Positions 6,036-6,865 of a DNA stretch of 6,865 nucleotides are shown piece by piece. Source of the stretch: Nitrospiraceae bacterium (GTDB lineage: Bacteria; Nitrospirota; Thermodesulfovibrionia; UBA6902); the NCBI GenBank assembly GCA_020354155.1, contig CP070644.1:2255619-2262483 (forward strand), given 5' to 3'. The translations under genes were made by a program, and so were the position numbers. Each line of letters begins with the position of its first letter. Within the stretch, counting starts at the first letter, position 1. The notes under the pieces are model-generated. The model saw only the letters and a list, made by a program, of their open reading frames with translations. It made no database searches and had not been told where the DNA came from.

Positions 6036-6042
6036 CTCCTTT
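6036..6042 (-). promoter_or_regulatory. Shine-Dalgarno AAAGGAG for the 37-residue peptide
   Basis: The minus strand reads AAAGGAG, nine bases, then the ATG at 6026. This site decides the frame in favour of the membrane peptide over the longer overlapping frame. Confidence 0.65.
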
Positions 6043-6079
6043 CAGACATGTATTGACCACACTGTTCTGCTCTACGTAC

Positions 6080-6120
6080 ATTATCACGTGCTGACCTTCC
6101 ATGATGTGATTTAACTCACG
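6080..6120 (-). promoter_or_regulatory. Crp/Fnr-type operator and -10 box of the small membrane peptide gene
   Basis: The palindrome TGTGA-TTTAAC-TCACG (6105-6120) matches nine of the ten conserved bases of the CRP consensus TGTGA-N6-TCACA. On the minus strand a -10-like GATAAT lies at 6085-6080, which would place the transcription start near 6073 and the operator centre near -39.5. That is close to the -41.5 of a class II activated promoter. As expected for such a promoter, no good -35 box is present. The leader would be about 47 bases. The regulator could be any Crp/Fnr-family protein using the E. coli CRP-type half-site. This is inference from pattern and spacing. Confidence 0.5.
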
Positions 6121-6309
6121 TTTAATTGAAATAAATGAATGGTTCTATGGAAGCACACATTCAATAACCACATATCGAAGTGGCGCAAATAATGTTCTTA
6201 CCCTTTCCCATGGACTTGATTCAGTTTTACCTTCAACGAATCGAGAAGATCGGGGCAGTGTGTCCTCCATAGATTTATCGGTAGTATCAATTATAGTAAA
6301 GTGGTCAAA

Positions 6310-6331
6310 TTATTGAGGATTTATTGAAGAT
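6310..6331. repeat. Adjacent 11-base direct repeat
   Basis: Two head-to-tail copies, TTATTGAGGAT (6310-6320) and TTATTGAAGAT (6321-6331), differ at one base. An 11-base period is one helical turn, as in the tandem sites of OmpR/PhoB-type regulators, and it lies 227 bases before the TTG of the right-edge gene. It could equally be a chance duplication in AT-rich DNA. Confidence 0.4.
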
Positions 6332-6545
6332 ATCATTATTGTTGCAGCAGGCTGGATTCCGTTGATTCCTCTCTTTCGTTTTAAATTTTGATCCAATCCA
6401 ATTTCTGATAAATCTGCAAATTTTTCATCAACTCTTAATACTCGTAACACATTATTTTACAAGCGCTTCCTCGCGTTTTTAAATTGCTCATTATTCCTCA
6501 AGAATAACGGCATTTAATACGATATAAAAAATACTCAGTTAACTG

Positions 6546-6551
6546 AAAGGA
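6546..6551 (+). promoter_or_regulatory. Shine-Dalgarno AAAGGA supporting a TTG start at 6558
   Basis: AAAGGA is followed by six bases and the TTG at 6558. An in-frame TAA at 6540-6542 excludes any earlier start, so this site makes the TTG the most likely initiator. Confidence 0.65.
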
Positions 6552-6557
6552 ATAACA

Positions 6558-6865
6558 TTGAATAAGCAAAATATTACATTGCCCCTTAATAATATAAGTG
6601 AATGTGAAACATTCCAGGAGAAAGTTCATGTTCTTGCCGGTGAGGTTCTTAATGTAATGAAGGAACTACGCCAAGAGCATAGAAATCTCATCAATAGGTC
6701 GCTTATAGCAAAAAAAATGTTAGACAAGCAATCTATAAAAAATATCCTTCATATCGCTGAAGATAACACTTCTAAAGAAAGAAAAGTCATTCAACTGCAG
6801 GACACCATTGATTATTTGCTGCATAGATTTTCTGAACTTCTCCCTTCTTCTGTTATAGATCAGAT
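6558..6865 (+). CDS. N-terminal part of an unknown helical protein, cut by the right edge
   Basis: The frame runs from a TTG at 6558 without a stop to the window end, giving 102 residues. The start is set by AAAGGA six bases upstream and an in-frame TAA just before it; the first in-frame ATG is 33 codons later. The product is hydrophilic, with no signal peptide or membrane helix so far. After a short N-terminal arm (1-14) it is strongly helical: 15-47 (including EVLNVMKELRQEHRNLINR), 48-68 and 72-95. The heptad-like spacing of Leu and Ile suggests coiled coil. Such N-terminal regions are common ahead of signalling output domains, but nothing here identifies one and I give no function. The DNA is AT-rich, like the SPOR gene. 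The divergent gene upstream is the small membrane peptide, 531 bases away. Confidence 0.72.
   Translation, partial: MNKQNITLPLNNISECETFQEKVHVLAGEVLNVMKELRQEHRNLINRSLIAKKMLDKQSIKNILHIAEDNTSKERKVIQLQDTIDYLLHRFSELLPSSVIDQ

Larger units (their letters stand above)
6027..6557. other. Long divergent intergenic region with control elements but no clear gene
   Basis: This 531-base, AT-rich stretch lies between the small membrane peptide (-) and the right-edge gene (+). It holds the Crp/Fnr-type operator and ribosome site described separately. An adjacent imperfect direct repeat, TTATTGAGGAT then TTATTGAAGAT (6310-6331), is also present. A 41-codon minus-strand frame (6145-6270) lacks a ribosome site and resembles nothing known. 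A TATAAA at 6524-6529, 28 bases before the TTG at 6558, could be a -10 box, but no -35 fits it. Nothing else is recognised. Confidence 0.5.

Noticed and set aside
6145..6270. 41-codon minus-strand ORF (begins MEDTLPRSSRF)
   Set aside because: No ribosome site, no recognised similarity, and within chance length for the region.
5730..6737. AAGCAATCTATA occurring at 5730-5741 and 6726-6737
   Set aside because: A 12-base match in AT-rich DNA, one copy inside a gene, with no flanking similarity; treated as chance.

Overview
The window looks like accessory chromosomal DNA of a Gram-negative bacterium. The TRAP-transporter fragment, a degenerate PEP-CTERM-like tail and the patchwork of moderate-GC and AT-rich blocks would fit a Desulfobacterota (deltaproteobacterial) or similar genome. 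That placement is inference; there is no rRNA or other phylogenetic marker here. No complete mobile element, CRISPR array, tRNA or rRNA was seen.

Layout. 2-496 (+) is the C-terminal end of a DctM-type TRAP large permease, cut by the left edge. 497-795 holds no convincing gene. 796-1803 (-) is an AT-rich gene for a single-pass membrane protein with a C-terminal SPOR domain. 1804-2315 is non-coding or decayed. 2316-3518 (+) is a complete ten-helix TDT/SLAC1-family anion or dicarboxylate transporter. About 90 bases later on the same strand comes a conserved-looking four-helix membrane protein (3606-3992). The last ~36 codons of an IS3-type transposase abut its stop codon (about 3988-4104), followed by a small 72-residue ORF (4131-4349).

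The minus strand then carries three genes of unknown function: a zinc-ribbon/two-helix membrane protein (5232-5582), and two small helical proteins joined by an ATGA overlap (4786-5091, then 4460-4789). Just upstream of the zinc-ribbon gene is a reading frame ending in a PEP-CTERM-like VPEPAS tail whose hydrophobic segment is too short, probably a relic. Upstream again is a compact unit that is easy to overlook: a 37-codon single-helix membrane peptide (5913-6026, -) with a strong Shine-Dalgarno, a Crp/Fnr-type operator and -10 box in near class II geometry, and a good intrinsic terminator. The right edge cuts a plus-strand gene (6558 onward) starting at TTG behind a clear Shine-Dalgarno.

How the genes work together. 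Only the ATGA pair is firmly linked. The TDT and four-helix genes are co-oriented and may be co-transcribed. The TRAP permease and the TDT protein could both move small organic or inorganic anions, but a divergent gene and decayed DNA separate them. The transposase tail, the PEP-CTERM-like tail and the stop-ridden frame at 1863-2159 suggest a region that gains and loses genes. I found no convincing new multi-gene system. The best leads are the small-peptide transcription unit and the coupled unknown pair.
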